A stretch of 64,000 nt of DNA from Acholoe squamosa (lineage: Eukaryota; Annelida; Polychaeta; Phyllodocida; Polynoidae). The stretch is from positions 78,018,394 through 78,082,393 of the forward strand of contig OX439035.1 in assembly GCA_949317995.1 (NCBI GenBank), given 5' to 3'. The notes under the pieces are model-generated. The model was not told the origin of the DNA, searched no databases, and saw only the letters and a list, made by a program, of their open reading frames with translations. The position numbers and the translations under genes were made by a program. Of the stretch, positions 46,126 to 59,700 are shown piece by piece; the stretch's first letter is position 1; each line of letters opens with the position of its first letter.

Positions 46126-49100
46126 TTCTAATTTGCCTCGCCTATGTAATTTTATAGTCGCCGCAGTGAAAGTTGTCAATGACTTCCATAGCATAACTCA
46201 TATAGGTCTACTATGAGCTTTCTTCAGTACCTAAGGCAGAGTCCTAATAAGGCGTACTATTAAACTGTTTATTACAATGTGTATTTAACAAGTCCATCTG
46301 GATCATTTGCATTGCCACACATATTGGCCACCTTATAAAGACTTCCACCCTCAACGCAAAGACATCAGAATCGGATATGAAGGTGGCACTATGTGTTAAT
46401 AATTGCTTGCAGTAACATCAGATAACAGAGAAGGTCACAGCATAACTAAGGGTAAGGGAGTACCCCATTGTCATAGAAGCCGATCTGTGATCTTGGAAAT
46501 CTGGGTCTCTGTTTATTCCCGTCAGATCCAAGCCACCGGAGGGGCCTCCCTATCCCAAAGTAAAGGCAACTGGTGCTAATAATTAACACACTAATAGTGC
46601 AGAACGACTTAATGTTTGAACTACTGTGAGGCAATTACAGGCAGATTTAGAAGGCCTTGGGGGATAAGGACTGAAGGGAATGGGGAGTAAAAGAAGAGAT
46701 GATTGGTAGACGCACATTTGATATAAGTAGCAGAAAACTGGGACCCTTTAGTGCAGTGTAGGATGGTGACAGGGGATGGGGGGAGGTGGGCGGGTATAGG
46801 GGCTTTAGGACGCTTGTTGAATGTCAGAGGATCAGCTTTAACATCAGAGAGCAGCTCATAGTACGCGAGCCGGGTCAAAGGGAGCAGGGGAAGCCTGTTA
46901 AAAAAAAGAGGTGAAATGTGTAACGAGCACAGAAATAGAACACCTAATATCATAATCTGCAAGTTAGACAATTTGAAGGAGAACTCACCGGGGGAAAAGG
47001 ACAGAGCCAATAACTTAAGACAAGAATAGCAGTTTGTTCTTTTAAAGTGCACAGTTGAACCCTGTTAAAAGGTAGCCAGAATTAGACGAAGCTATATCTA
47101 CGACTATCTCAAAAGAAGCAGCAGCTCATGGAGCTCAGAGCAGCTCTCGACTTCTGAGCATGGCATGTCAAGATGGATGAACCTGGATTAAAGGGTCATT
47201 TTCTTGTTTAGAATCAAGTCTCCATGTGGACTTCCATTTACTGCTTTTGTACTGGGTTGAGTAAAGGTAGGGGGTTATGTATGAAGCTGGCCGTAACATC
47301 TGTCCGCACCCCGGGGTGAGCGGCAATAGAAGTATTGGCCTCTAGTCTTGGCTGCAGACACGGCCCTGCACCTGAGACTCAGCTACCATTAATATTGCAC
47401 CCTTCTATTAAGACCTACCTCCTTCTTTGGGAGCCAAAGAGGGTCTGCCTGAGCTGCTCAGCCTCAATGACCCCATTCGGAGCACAGGCGAGGCGCTCTC
47501 ACTCTCAATTGGTGAGCACCTTACATAGGCCCTACAAGCAACCCTCTGGATGAGCAAAGAACCCACTGGATGAGGGAAGAGAAAGCATGTCATGAATTTA
47601 AATATGTTTGATTATTTGGAATCTACGTCAGTCTAAAATTATGACCACACTTTCTTAATGATGTAGCATAGCACTTTAAACTGATTACTAGAAATCAAGC
47701 CATTGCTTCTATTATCCCACACACGCCCGTGTTATTTCTTTTTTTTTTTTTTTTTTTTTTTTTTGAGGAACGTAGATCTCTCAGTTTGGAACTTGCCGGA
47801 GGACGTTCGGCAAGAACTACCTGCAAGACTTTTGATTACCTCTTGCCCCTGTAATTGACCAGATGTACTGATTTGTTGATAAATGATATTGTGTATTCCA
47901 TCAAGAGCCCTCTTTATATCGGTCCCTACAGCTTTTTCAGACTATGAGCTGCTCGCTATATATGCTAGTGCTGTGACTGGGGTTCATCATCTCTTCTTCA
48001 TTATGGGAGTGTATGGGCGGCATTAGAGTGTAGCCCCATCCAAACATGTTTGCCCCTCTAATCCTCCCAAATCCTTAGCCCAAAGTTCAACTATTGAGGC
48101 TATGGCTCTGCAGTGTATCGATACACATTGTATAAGGATTTATCTCACATGTGATACGTTTGTTTCCCTATATAGGTGTGGGGTGATGTATAATGAGTGA
48201 ATTTGAAATGAAATACAATTGGTCTTTTTATCTCTATCATTGGGTGATGGGCGGAGGTAATGACCAAGCTCATAATGAATGGGTCTTTTAACGTATGAAG
48301 CATGAAGTAAATCTAAGACCATATATATCATTGGTTTTGTAGAATTACTTCTGATAAGTAGAATGTTGACTCAGAGATTGCTGTCCATCGTTCGCACTGA
48401 CCCTCAGTATGCACAGGTACCCTATTGAGCATGGACTAGCCTGTTTCTTAGTACACCCTAAGATTGAATGATAGTCCCTGGATCACGGTGTGTACTAAGA
48501 ACTCAGTACCCTTGTTTATCTTCAAATTTCTCTTACTTTCTTATAACAGTACATAATTTTGATGTCACCATGGGTAGAAAAGGTCTATATTTTACATATA
48601 CACCTTTTTACAGAACTAAAATTGGAATATTTTCTGAGAAACTGCTATATTTACAATCTTCCCCTCAGTCTTGCTATACTAAAATTGATTGGCTAATTTT
48701 TTGTTTAATTGGCTGATAAATATGAACCCACAAGATTAAAGAATAGACAAATGCCTACAAACTGATGTTTTCATTTGAGCTAAGTGCTGTTCAATAAGGG
48801 AGTAAATGTATCATTTAATGTAAATATAAGTACCAAATGATGGAGTGGTTTCACCATCCCACCTTTGACCCCAATAATGTATGCACAGGTAGGTGTCATG
48901 GTCCAGTGACCAGGGCTCTGATTGGCCCATATACCTGTGGAGGTGAGTGTCATGGTCCAGTGCACACACAAGGGTACTAAGATGCTAGTACATCCTAAGA
49001 CTGTGCATGGTATCAGAATCCTAGTACAGACTAAAATCGGACTGTTGTACTATGATCCTGGTGTGTCCCAACAAGATAGTCCCGTCCCCAACCTGCTGAC

Positions 49101-49158
49101 AACACCCACCCATAACTATGGGTACCTTATCACAAACGTCTCCTATACATTTCTATAA
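46126..49158. other. non-coding intron sequence with second GAGCWGCTC group
   Basis: GAGCWGCTC sites start at 46849, 47138, 47451 and 47946. A 26-T run spans 47739-47764. Near 48430-48500 and 48890-49020 there are short duplicated phrases such as GTCATGGTCCAGTG (twice) and TAGTACAnnCTAA-type blocks. The frames at 46621-47052 (minus) and 47335-47553 have no domain. Confidence 0.4.
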
Positions 49159-49672
49159 TAAGAGAACTTGGTTAGAACGAAATGATATTGACATGAAATT
49201 GTTTACAACGAAGTTATTTTGACACCAAGGTAGGCAAAAAGTGTGAAACATAATCCAATGCTTAGCCTCTGACAACTCTCAGATCTCTCAGGCCGCTACT
49301 GCCCCTATAAGTGTCTAATAGAGCCGACTGAAGAAGTCCTATCACACCCCCTGATACCTCTCAGATCTCTAAGACTGCTACTGCCCCTATGGGCCATTGT
49401 AGGACCGGGTGAAAAATTGTTGTAAACGATCTTAGATCAAGTCAGATTTGTTGTAAGGGTTCTTCTTTTTTACTATATAAATTATAGGAGTTTTTGAAGC
49501 AACGTGCTTTGTTGTAGCAGGATTCATTGTAAAGGATTATTTTCAATGTATGTATATTACCAGTAAGGCCCCGCTCCCCCATGATGGTGAACTTGGTTAC
49601 AACGAATTTTGGTTACAACGAACGTTTTCAGCTTGTAATAAGGTGTTCGTTATAACCAAGTTTTACTGGGTA
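49159..49672. mobile_element. pogo/Tc1-mariner-like MITE remnant
   Basis: The right end, read inward, is CCAGTAAAACTTGGTTATAA continuing CGAAC. This resembles terminal repeats of pogo/Tigger-type elements (CAGTA... with GTTATAACGAA). On the left, GAACTTGGTTAGAACGAAAT at about 49159 is a matching block. A second GAACTTGGTTACAACGAA at about 49587 forms a shorter inverted pair with the right end, and ACCAGTAAGG at about 49559 could be an alternative left end. The element may thus be about 510 bp or only about 115 bp. Non-coding. Confidence 0.5.
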
Positions 49673-49725
49673 TGAGACCCCTCTCATTCTGGTGATGATT
49701 TATATAATTGCTGTGCCAATTGTAT

Positions 49726-49855
49726 GCGTTTAATGTATGTTATGGGAAAGCACGAGTGGGTTTATGGGTTAATGATCCACGACCCCGAAGGGGGAGTGGA
49801 TTATTAACCCATTAACCCACGAGTGCATTCCCATAACATACATTAAGGCGTTTAT
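49726..49855. repeat. near-perfect 130-bp hairpin
   Basis: The arms include TTAATGTATGTTATGGGAA with its complement, ACTCGTGGGTT-type blocks, and GTTAATGATCCAC against GTGGATTATTAAC, around the GACCCCGAAGGGGGA centre. Pairing covers nearly the whole 130 bp with a few mismatches. Confidence 0.85.
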
Positions 49856-49984
49856 CTCACATTTTTCTCCATTTTGTATTAATTTCTTACCGTATAACCC
49901 AATAATTAATCCAGGAGAAGAAATTTTGTAAGTGCATCTGATCCGCACAGGTTGCCAAGCCATCATGGCCATCTTGTCACTCTG

Positions 49985-50440
49985 CCCGACATACCTCCAC
50001 CTTTACACACATTTTTAGGGTAGAATCCAATGATGTCACGTCCTGTACTTCTAACACCGCCAAATATATGATCTCTAGTTGGTGTTCACCTATATTTTGT
50101 ATCCATTTTCTTCGAAATAAATAAGAATCCATTGATTTTCCATACCTATCCAATGCACACGGCCCGGTACACGGGCATTTCATCTTGTTGACAAAGCTGG
50201 TAGGTGCCCGGATGTACCTGACCTACTTTGGGCTGAAGAACTGGGTCGGCAAGCCGCAATGATGGGTCCCGAGACGTATCGCTATGGAAAATCAATGGAT
50301 TCTTATTTATTTCGAACAAAATGGAGAAATTAGGCATGGCATGTTCATCTAGGATATCTATGGAAGTTTCCCTGTTAATAACTCCACCTTCCACCATTGG
50401 ATTCTATGCTAACGAGGTCTGTAAACATCAGGTATGTCGG
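49985..50440. repeat. long imperfect inverted repeat (foldback)
   Basis: The arm 49985-50145 is inverted at about 50279-50440. A 30-bp stretch beginning CGAAATAAATAAGAATCC (left arm, about 50113) matches its complement in the right arm without visible mismatch. CGACATACCT near the left edge and AGGTATGTCGG near the right edge mark the outer ends. The central 130 bp is unpaired. Together with the hairpin at 49726-49855 this forms a palindrome-rich block of 700 bp. Confidence 0.8.
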
Positions 50441-50475
50441 AAAAATTTTTCAAATACTTGATGGACATTGGTTTC

Positions 50476-50755
50476 TACCACCGCTCGGCTTGGTATAGTG
50501 GACTGTGAGCTCGCCTCCTGCCCCAGCGGCCGGGGATCGATTCCCCGTAGAACCCTAAACGGTTTTAACTGGAATAGGTATGGAGGAGTTGACATTGTAT
50601 ACTTCTCCAATTTATTAACATGTCCGGATTGAAACCAGCAGCTTCTTGAAGACGAAGAAAAGGTCTCAGAGTGCGTTATGGCTGGATAAGGAACTGGGGT
50701 TATGACCAAAAAGGTACTGTAGAGGCCAGAATCGTGAGATAATTGTTAATAATGG
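50476..50755 (+). mobile_element. tRNA-headed SINE-like element, copy 2
   Basis: The head (about 50476-50545) has an A-box-like TTGGTATAGTGG and a B-box-like GGGGATCGATTCCCC, the arms of a T stem-loop. The tail GGGGTTATGACCAAAAAGG, then GGCCAGAATCGTGAGATAA, resembles that of the element at 8968-9330, and both have a GGTTTTAAC block just after the head. The heads differ, as in SINE families sharing a tail. Confidence 0.5.
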
Positions 50756-51330
50756 CAGATGGGTTTGCATGAATTTTATATTTGTTGGTACTTGGTCGTT
50801 TCTCACGAATTTGGCCCGATTTTGAAAGAAATCTGAAGTTTGTAGTGTCTGTAATGCTTGTGTCTGTACAGAGGGTCAATTACAAATAGCCTCATGATAA
50901 ATTTTGGTAAACTTCTTATCTTACAACTCCCATAGGGTGATGTCGTAAAGTGATACAAAACAGATATTTACTGTTGTAGAGTTACACAGAAAATTCTGAC
51001 AAAAGTCGTGATAACCGACCAAAAAGAGGATGGAGAAAATCCGATGTTTTGTCCACAAAGGAAACTGATCTACCTAAAATATAGAGCAGTCCAATTCTAT
51101 AGCAGTCCATGGTCCATCAAAACTGTGAGTGCGTATGTCCATTATTATAAGCTAAAGTTTTATTAGCAGGAAGTAATTTGATAACCACATGAATGTCCCT
51201 TTCTACCTGCCTGCTCACACATTTAGAACTATGAAACTATAACTATAGAACTGTGGAACAATAGAACTATAGAACAATAGAGCTATAATATAGAAAAATA
51301 GAACTACTCTGAGAAAATAATGACATTTAA
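50756..51330. other. non-coding intron sequence
   Basis: AT-rich, with a short degenerate run of GAACTATAGAAC-like phrases at about 51226-51305. No coding signal. Confidence 0.45.
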
Positions 51331-51973
51331 TATTGACTAATTGCTCACAAATAATGAATAAGTACTGACACATATTGACTTATTGCTGAAAAAATAGTGA
51401 GTAAGTACTGACATATGTTGACTAATTGCTGATAGGTATTGAGTAAGTAGTGACATATATTGACTAATTGCTGATAAATAGTGAGTAAGTACTGACATAT
51501 ATTGACTAATTGCTGACAAAGGTGAGTAAATACTGACAAAAATCTACTTTTCTTTGGGGACAGTATCAAACTATGCATTAGATCCAAAAACACAGGAAAT
51601 CACAAAAACAATTTTTTTGACTGTCTAAATTCACCCATGAGGATTCAAAGGTTTTTGATTTAAAGGACATTTATGATGGTGGGGGTAGATTTTAGATCGA
51701 GGGTTTTGATATGTTACAGAAAGTAATACATCATTGATGTAAATGCTGTAACTTCTCCTCAGATCAATCTTTAAAAATAGCAGACCAATACTATTACAGG
51801 GAAAAAGTGCATTATTACCGACATATCTTGACTAATTGCTGACAAATAGTGAATAATTACTGACATATATTGACTAATTGCTGACAAATAGTGAGTAATT
51901 ACTGACATATATTGACTAATTGCTGACAAATTGTGCATATTTTGACTAATTACTGCCACGTAGTGAGTAATGA
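51331..51973. repeat. 42-bp minisatellite in two blocks
   Basis: Units of about 42-43 bp near TATTGACTAATTGCTGACAA followed by ATAGTGAGTAAGTACTGACA. Five copies lie at 51331-51540 and about four at 51812-51973, separated by 271 bp of unrelated sequence. The copies differ by several bases each, so the array is old. Confidence 0.92.
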
Positions 51974-54900
51974 TTGTCCCCTACAGGAAAATTTTAGGCA
52001 ATTTAGGCAAATTTGTCCCAAAAACCATGAAAATACTGGTCTATTATTGTATTTCTTTGCATCCACTTAGATACAACGCCATAGGACACTAAAGTAAAAG
52101 AATGGAACCAAAATATTATATAATGACTTAGATAGAGAATGAAATCAAAAGTGGAGGACCTGTAATTACTAAACTGCTCGTGCTTCAATACTACAGCTCC
52201 ATAGCAAAATAAACCAACGCACTCACAGAAACATGGATCTAATTCTCATGTGAAAGAGGAGATTAAAAGGCTTTATTACATGGATAGAATTACTTAGAGC
52301 CACAGATATCATGTACAAATGTCAGAGATGAACATTGATAACTTCAACATCCCACACCATACTATAGGATATACATGTACGATCCAAACCGTTCCTTTCC
52401 TTTCCAGGTAGGAATTAACCCGTTTTAACTGTGCAATGGTGATTAGTCCATATAATGTACAGGAGAAATGAAAGTTAATGATTGGCGCATATTATTTCCT
52501 TCCTGGGGTTGAATTTACATGGTACATGGACGTACCTTTGAGCAAGGCAGAGAGTCCGAGCTGGTGCGTGCAAAAAGAGTGGCTAATAATCTAATTCAGG
52601 GTGAAGACATATATTTCCTTGCCTGTTTAGGGATACTGAGGGGGTGCGTGATTGTGGACAGGTGAACAAGAGGCCCAGATCCCACCCACATCACCTGCCC
52701 TCCCCCCCTCCGCCCACTCGCCAACCCCCTCAAGGAATGGATCGATAAGCCAGTTTGATAGCTATACGAGGGCGACTGCGGCTACGTGAGGATTTGATGG
52801 AAGGTGTGGACACTGTGGTTTGTGCAGTATGTAATGGTGCTTATTAAGATCTTATAATGATGGTCAGGCTGTATGTGTGCCGCATTCAGAATCACAGGTG
52901 GGTTGGGAGGGGGAGGGTAAGGTGTGTCAGTGCCGGGCCCACCATTGGAGGTCACACCCAAACATGCTTACAGACTGGCTTCCTTACATGTGAACTCCTA
53001 CATGCTGGGTCCTGATTCTCAATATCCTAGCTGCAGGCTTTTTTTTTCTTTTCTTTTTTTTTTGAGGAAGGAGGAATAAGAATCCAGTACATTGGCTAAG
53101 GATAATTAGGGAGAAGGGATTGCGTGCATGCAATGGGCAGCGGGACTTCCCCCCAATACAGCCTGCCTGTAGGTATGGCATAGGCTATAAAAAGGGTCGG
53201 TGCAATCTAGTACAAATCAGGCTACTCATAGTGCTTTATTTTAGCTTGGCTCACGCACAGCAAATGTTGAACTTTCATTGCTGACCCAAAGTCCCAAAGT
53301 ACCATTTTAAACTGCCCTTTTCCTTGACATGATTCCATAAAAAGAAATAAGGCCTGTGTTCTCATCACTTTTAGAAGAATGAATGAGGGTCTTTAGGTGA
53401 GTTATTCTAAGTAGGTAGTGCTTCATTTTCTTCTAAAGAGCAGGAGTCCATATGTTGGGATAAAATGGGGCGATGTGTGATTGCTTAAAAGAGCGATATC
53501 ATTCCATGCCTTAAAACTGTATCTGAAGCTCCATATATGGCCTCTTCTACCCATTTCTACTTCTTCAAATTAGGACCTTGCCTCACAATATTTTCAGAAG
53601 CCTGACAAGATATTAATACCATGAATTCCTCCTGTTGATTGGCAATGCATGTATGTGGTTGTGTACCATGCCGGCTGGTACGAGTTGCCTACTCTTGCTT
53701 TTAGATTGCTCCTCCTTCCTCATTCCTGGAATATCATCCCAAATATCTTAATTTTCCACTCCATCATCTCCTGACTTACCCCCTTCTTCCCACTCTATCC
53801 CACTTGATCATTCACTCGCTTGCCCTTCTCCTCACTCTTATCTCCCGCTGTGTCCTTCCTCCTCTCTTTATTTCCTCTTAAAAGCCCACTTTATCTTTAT
53901 AATTCAGTTCCTCTTATGGCTCTACCATGAACTAAGCTCACCGAGCGCCTCCTTAAACATTCCGGTTAATGCACTCGTACACCAGGATGATATTTGGTAG
54001 ACACAGCTTCTTTCCCTAGTACAACACGAGTCCCCAACCACAATTACCCCACACCTCCTGCATTATTTAAGACGTATTCCACTCTGCAAATGACGCTGCC
54101 TAATTATCCAGCCTGAGGTAGCCTCGAGGGTAGTAGACCAACATAACGGATCGTCTACTCTACTGACCCGAGGTAGGCAGTTGGTTTGACGGAATAGGCA
54201 CTGAGTTCTGGAGAATTACGCTCGTTTTGGAGCATGTGCTTGAAGAGGTTCTCTCCATCCCTGGTACGTTGGCCGACGACGTGACTTCCAGATATCACGT
54301 CGGTCTCATATTATAAATTGCCCCCACTGTCCCTTCAGGCGCAATACGGTTCTGCTTCTAACTGGTTGGTGGTGGGCCATTGCCCCGCATTTGATTAGAT
54401 GTCCGGATTGAGATCCTGATACACATCCATTAATTACCCGCACTTAAGGGATTAGAACAAGAGTCAAGTGGCCAGTGATTTGTATACATTTTTCTTGCAG
54501 TAAAGGTCTCTGATGTACTGCGATCTATGTTAAAGAAACATTGTGCATGTGTTTTGACATCTTCAAAGTGTCAAAACACAATAATTATACTAATTTAAGG
54601 GTTTTATTGCCCAAAGCTGAATGTCATCAGTACCTGATCACTTAAAGTTGTGAGCTTCCTCACAGTGATGGCATAGGATACATTCCTGGTTTCTTTCACT
54701 CCAGTGGCTTTGTCTTGTACGCTGGAATAACAGTTGTGATGTCCAAGGCGGGGACCAGCCTGAAGGCAGTTTACTAATTGCACCATCTGACGTCCGGAAG
54801 CCATCTGGAGGTGGGCTGAGGGGGTGGGGTCCTCTAGGGGAAAGTGAAGGAGGAGTAGGAAGTGGGGACTGATGAAGGGGTGGTCAGAGGGCTTTGTAGT

Positions 54901-56267
54901 CTTCACCCAACCATTGATGTATATGATGACAAGCCGGCGACCGAGGTGTAAAGAGCAACTCGCGAGCAATTGGGAGCAGGTGACTGGGGACCGACTATGT
55001 ATAACCAGTAACGAGCCATTATCAATGGGCCCCTTGGCACAGGGCGGACCTTGGCCTCTGTCAGACCTAGGTGCCCTTTTACTACTACGGTGGTTCGGTA
55101 TTTAATGGAGAAACCAATCAGTGCTACTTCCCACAGCAGTCTGTGATTGTGCTGCCAGCAGATTGCCCCTATCCGTCCTATACCGGTAAATATGTGGGTA
55201 CCAGGACCTGAAACAATCGCTACCAAATGTTATTTCCAGGAAGCCATAATATCATCAAATACTGTGATAGAATGGACCTCCTTCATTTTCAATAAACATT
55301 TGTTCCATTGAAGGAGGGAAGGGGTTTACTTCAGGTTGTATTGCGAGGTGTGAAATCTGAAGGAGGTAGGTTGGATTTTTATTCTATCAATTTCTATATA
55401 ATGTCACTATTCCTAATATGTGTTTTTTTTTCTTAAGTATTCCTCACAGGTGCTGTACAATCAACTCATTGTGATGAACCACGAGTAATGGCATGAACTT
55501 ACTGAACTCTATTTTAAAATGATCCAGAAACAACCCAAAATGCCGTAAAATGAAGACCTCGGGATTGGCTTAAATTTTCCAGGGTGGGCTATATTTTGGT
55601 TGGTGGGATCCTATAAGCTGAAACACACCTTGTTACACAAAACAATACACATTCAATATGTGAGCTTGTATCAAAAGCATGGAGATCGAGCCTCTCTGAT
55701 ACCGCAGATAAATCGGTCCCTATAGAGACACATGATTAAAGGCTGGCAGTATGACCTTTGCACAGACTCCTGTATATAGGGAAGCGGGTACATATCTCGG
55801 TATAGATTGCCTTCCGCTGGCCACTTCCAGCTTAATTCTCGGCGACAGTCCCATGACAGGTAACATAATCCGAGCAAATCGTAGCCATGAAAGGTACAGC
55901 TGTACATCACAAGGCCCACTACCCTGTATAAATATATGAGGTTTTCTACCGCTTTTTCCTTTGGTCTCTCCTTATATGTGGAGCAGGTATACTTGTTTTT
56001 CTTTGACTCATCGTATATCCCTTGCCTTTATACCCTGGCGGTTATTTCCGAACTGAATCGGGCATGGTTATAGTGAGACCGCAGCAAATATGACAGATGA
56101 CGTATAGTCATCTAGAAATGTATGTATCAAATTCTTCCTGTGCAATTGGTGTAGGTAGCTCATCATTACCTTCTCTGGAAAACGAGATCCTTAGGCGATG
56201 GGCTGTCTTAATACTGAACAAGCCATCACTGTATTTTTAATGGTCATGCATAACAATACCATATTTA
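51974..56267. other. non-coding intron sequence
   Basis: It includes a T-rich run at 53039-53063 and a pyrimidine-rich tract at about 53700-53890. The minus-strand frames at 54604-54969 and 54903-55226 are the longest but have no recognisable domain or splice context, so I do not call them genes. Confidence 0.4.
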
Positions 56268-56300
56268 ATAAACCGAGATATATACTATATCTCGGTTTAT
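56268..56300. repeat. perfect 15-bp hairpin
   Basis: ATAAACCGAGATATA (56268-56282) pairs exactly with TATATCTCGGTTTAT (56286-56300) around a 3-nt loop. Confidence 0.85.
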
Positions 56301-56389
56301 ATGAAGATCAGGTAAAAAGAAAGGTAACAAATGATTCAGTATAGATCTGCTGAATGTTGTTTCTATGAGGCCCCTACAAAAGTCTCTCG

Positions 56390-56750
56390 GGCCAAAAAAA
56401 AAAAAGGTTTGTGTCCAGTCACCCCAACGACCATGGGCAGATCCTACATTTTTGTTTGTTTGTTCATCATCTTTCATAATTTCATCTTTTTAACCTTCTA
56501 CATTTAATAATTTCTCACCTTTTTTCACAATCTTTCATATTCCCTATCCGTTTTTTTTTCTTTCATGCAGACCATCTATAGGCTACATTTATTATTGCTT
56601 GGCCAAGCATCTATTTTCATGTTTCATATTTTTGTAATCAAAGAACTAGACATTTCTTTCCATACGTCTTTATGGAAAATAAAAATAAAAGATCCGACTG
56701 ACCTCAGAGTTTTGAGCCATGCTACTGAAAACGTATGATTTCTTTGGCCT
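56390..56750 (+). mobile_element. GGCC-ended MITE, copy 3
   Basis: Starts GGCCAAAAAAAAAAAAGG and ends TTTCTTTGGCC. It shares with 28709-29102 the TTTTCATA-rich middle, a TTCATGTTTC block, and the right-hand GATCCGACTGACCTCA/TTTTGAG... stretch. Confidence 0.7.
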
Positions 56751-59700
56751 CATCATCGTGCGTATCATTAAATTAAATCGTTTTGGGAACCTTTTATGTA
56801 GACGCGTTGATCACATCTATGTTATAATTCAGGAAACCTACATGTCAGGTAGGCTATTGTTTTCATCTGGTCGTATTTTAGCAATGCTGCTACCTACCCA
56901 GTTAAAGAAAATGTCCTCCACAAATTCCGAGGCTTGTTGATAATTAAACAGATTTCTTATTAAATGGCCGCAATAGGGTATGTGAATCTGACGTGACCAG
57001 CTACCCTCACACTCTCATACACACATAAATACCCCTACCACATCTAGCTTTGTATTGCTCTCTGCAAATCCAATAATACCGGGTCAATCTGTGTTCAGAC
57101 ATGACAGACATGCATGGAGGGTGTGACCAATCCCTCCCACAGCCTGGAGATACACGTTGGTGCAAATGACATATCCAAACCGTATGTGAGATATGTGTGT
57201 CCTGCCTATTGTATGAGATAACAACAAAGAAGGGCAGCTTTATGTTGCATAGAATAGGAAGAGTGAATGGACTTTTCAGACCAACAAGTGTCAGATACTC
57301 ACATCGGCACATATAGGGCTAGCTGGCACTGATGTTGCCACACTAAGCTGGAATGGCCGGTACAAGCAGCAGAGTAACATCTGATTGTGAAGGAAAAAAA
57401 TCTCCTAAGAAGACAATTTCATGAGTCTTACTGGCATGAGTTGCCTGCTGAGTTCGACTGAGTCCAGTCAGAGTGAAGCAGTATTCTCTGCTATATTGCC
57501 CATATCAGGTGGAGGGTCAACCCGTGTAAATCAGGTAGTGATGGCAATATTACCTGCGCGTTAAGGAGGTTGATATTTACCTTCAGGCCGGTACCTGTTA
57601 CAGTGTGATGGCCCTGAGGGATGACTCACCCAACTAGAGCACATTCACCAGCCAATATCTAGAGCATAGAGCAGAGTAACAGCATGCTATGCATGCTGGA
57701 AGGCATTGTCCAAACTTCAGTGGGTTTTTTTCTTTTTTTAATTTGTAGTCTAAATTGGTGAAAAATTGGCGTTAAATTTCTATATGTGTGATAACTGCCT
57801 ATGTGGCATCAGGGTTTTATATGATGTAGGGAAAGGACACATGCCATGTGGGGCAGTATTGGCAAAGACATCTTCTATTTGAGAATTAAAGGGGATTTTC
57901 TGTTGAAGAAGTAGGACTTACACTTACACGCCTCTCATGAGACAATCTAAAGGATTGGTAGTAGCTTCACCCACAGGGACATGAAAGGGCCAAGGTAATG
58001 GCAAGGCTAAAAACACTGTACACACTAAACACTGGAGGAGTGGCCACCCTACAACAGATTGTGGGGAAGGGTGTAATTGTGAAGATAATATAGACTAGTC
58101 ACTCACTAGTTCGGTAAAAAGTAGTCATAGTGGGGACGGAAAGCTTTCCGGAAACAGCAGACAGCCACCTTGACGTAGTAAGAGGCATCTCCACAGATGG
58201 ACCCGTGCTGGCAAAGGGGGAACCCCCACACATACAGGAACTCACGTCCATTATATACAGATAGCGACAGCGTTTGTAGGCCCTTTTTTCTGAGGCCTTC
58301 TCCTTAGAAGGGCCATTTCGCAGGGGCATTCTTTTCCTAGACAGACATCTCCTTTGCTATAAAGCACTGCTTGACACATGTTTGATGGCCGTCTCATCCA
58401 TATCAAAATGCACACTGTGACACAAGTCTAATTGCCAAGGCAGCCTTTAAGGTAGAAGAGGACATTTCTACCGGCCTTCAAAGTCACTGTAAATGCTGAT
58501 GTTCACATGAAATGCTGACTGATAATCTTCTGCATGATAGGCAGCAGATTCCTGTGGGTGAAATCGCTGACAGGGATAGAGGAGACCATAAGCTTAGCCC
58601 TGATCCGGTAGTTTGTTCAGATTTATTGGCAAGAAATAAGTAGTGGTGGGCCTCCAGCTCATTCACACTGACAGCCCTGTGTCCATCATGGAAACGCCCT
58701 AATTCTCCGGACAACCAGGAGAGTGGTGATGTTGTCACATGGTGGCCTAGCCACGCAAAGCACCTAAGCCTTACCTGAGCCACCCTTAGGCATGTCAGGC
58801 CATGTCAATCCATAGTGGAATAAATCCTAGCAAAGTCCATATATAAACATAATCAATCTAGATGTGTAGACAGGAGAGCTATAGTGGTGTCAATATTAGG
58901 GGTACCCTATAGTTATGGGTTATGAGTTGTACCCACACTTTCCTAACATTCTACCATCCACCTGTAATAATAATCAACTTTTCGCAAATTCACTGTTGAT
59001 TCGCATTTTAAGTTGTCCCATATTCTATAGTGTGTAGGATACAGAATCTGTCATTTTTAGTCCTCGGGAGGGCATTTCGTAATAATACTAACTGACATTA
59101 TTGAAAAAAATGGCAGAGAACAGATTTAGTAGTGTAGACCTGTATAGTTAAAAAGTGATCGCATACAAGTAGTCCATGAGGTATCAATGGTAAAAAAACG
59201 ACTCCTGTGCCAAGTAATCATGACCGTCCCACGTAGAACCCTTGATTAGTACTCCGGAGGACTGGTATTAGGGATAAGGTTGATGGGTCATCACGAATAT
59301 ACTGTACTCCGTGTAGGCTAGATCGCCCAGAGGATGGCCAACAAGGATGGTGTCGAAAGGCCATCCCTATATATAATCGACATTAGGGTCTGTAAGTCAA
59401 GCAATGCAAAGAATTTCATCTGTCAAAAAAAAGTGGGGCGATAAGCTGTGTAAATCTTTGTAGATTTTACCAAAATGAAGTACAATGTATTCTGGGGTTC
59501 AACATCTAATTTGAAAATGATCTCACTGTTGCAACGTGACCGAAAAGAAATCATATCTAGTACAAAAATACCATCACAGTCCAACATTGTTTAGACTAGG
59601 CATATCTTCAGGGAACATACCTTGTAGTTAAAATATTATTCTAACAGTCCAAAACGCTCATACCTTTATATTTGACATTGCTGACTGGTGTAGGACGGCT

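Noticed and set aside
46621..47052. Minus-strand open frame of 143 codons in the intron
   Set aside because: No recognisable domain, no plausible splice or promoter context, hydrophobic low-information composition.
51331..51973. CRISPR-like array
   Set aside because: The units are contiguous 42-bp tandem repeats without unique spacers, and the genome is eukaryotic.
54604..55226. Overlapping minus-strand frames of 121 and 107 codons
   Set aside because: I could not link either to a family. They overlap each other in different frames, which suggests chance.
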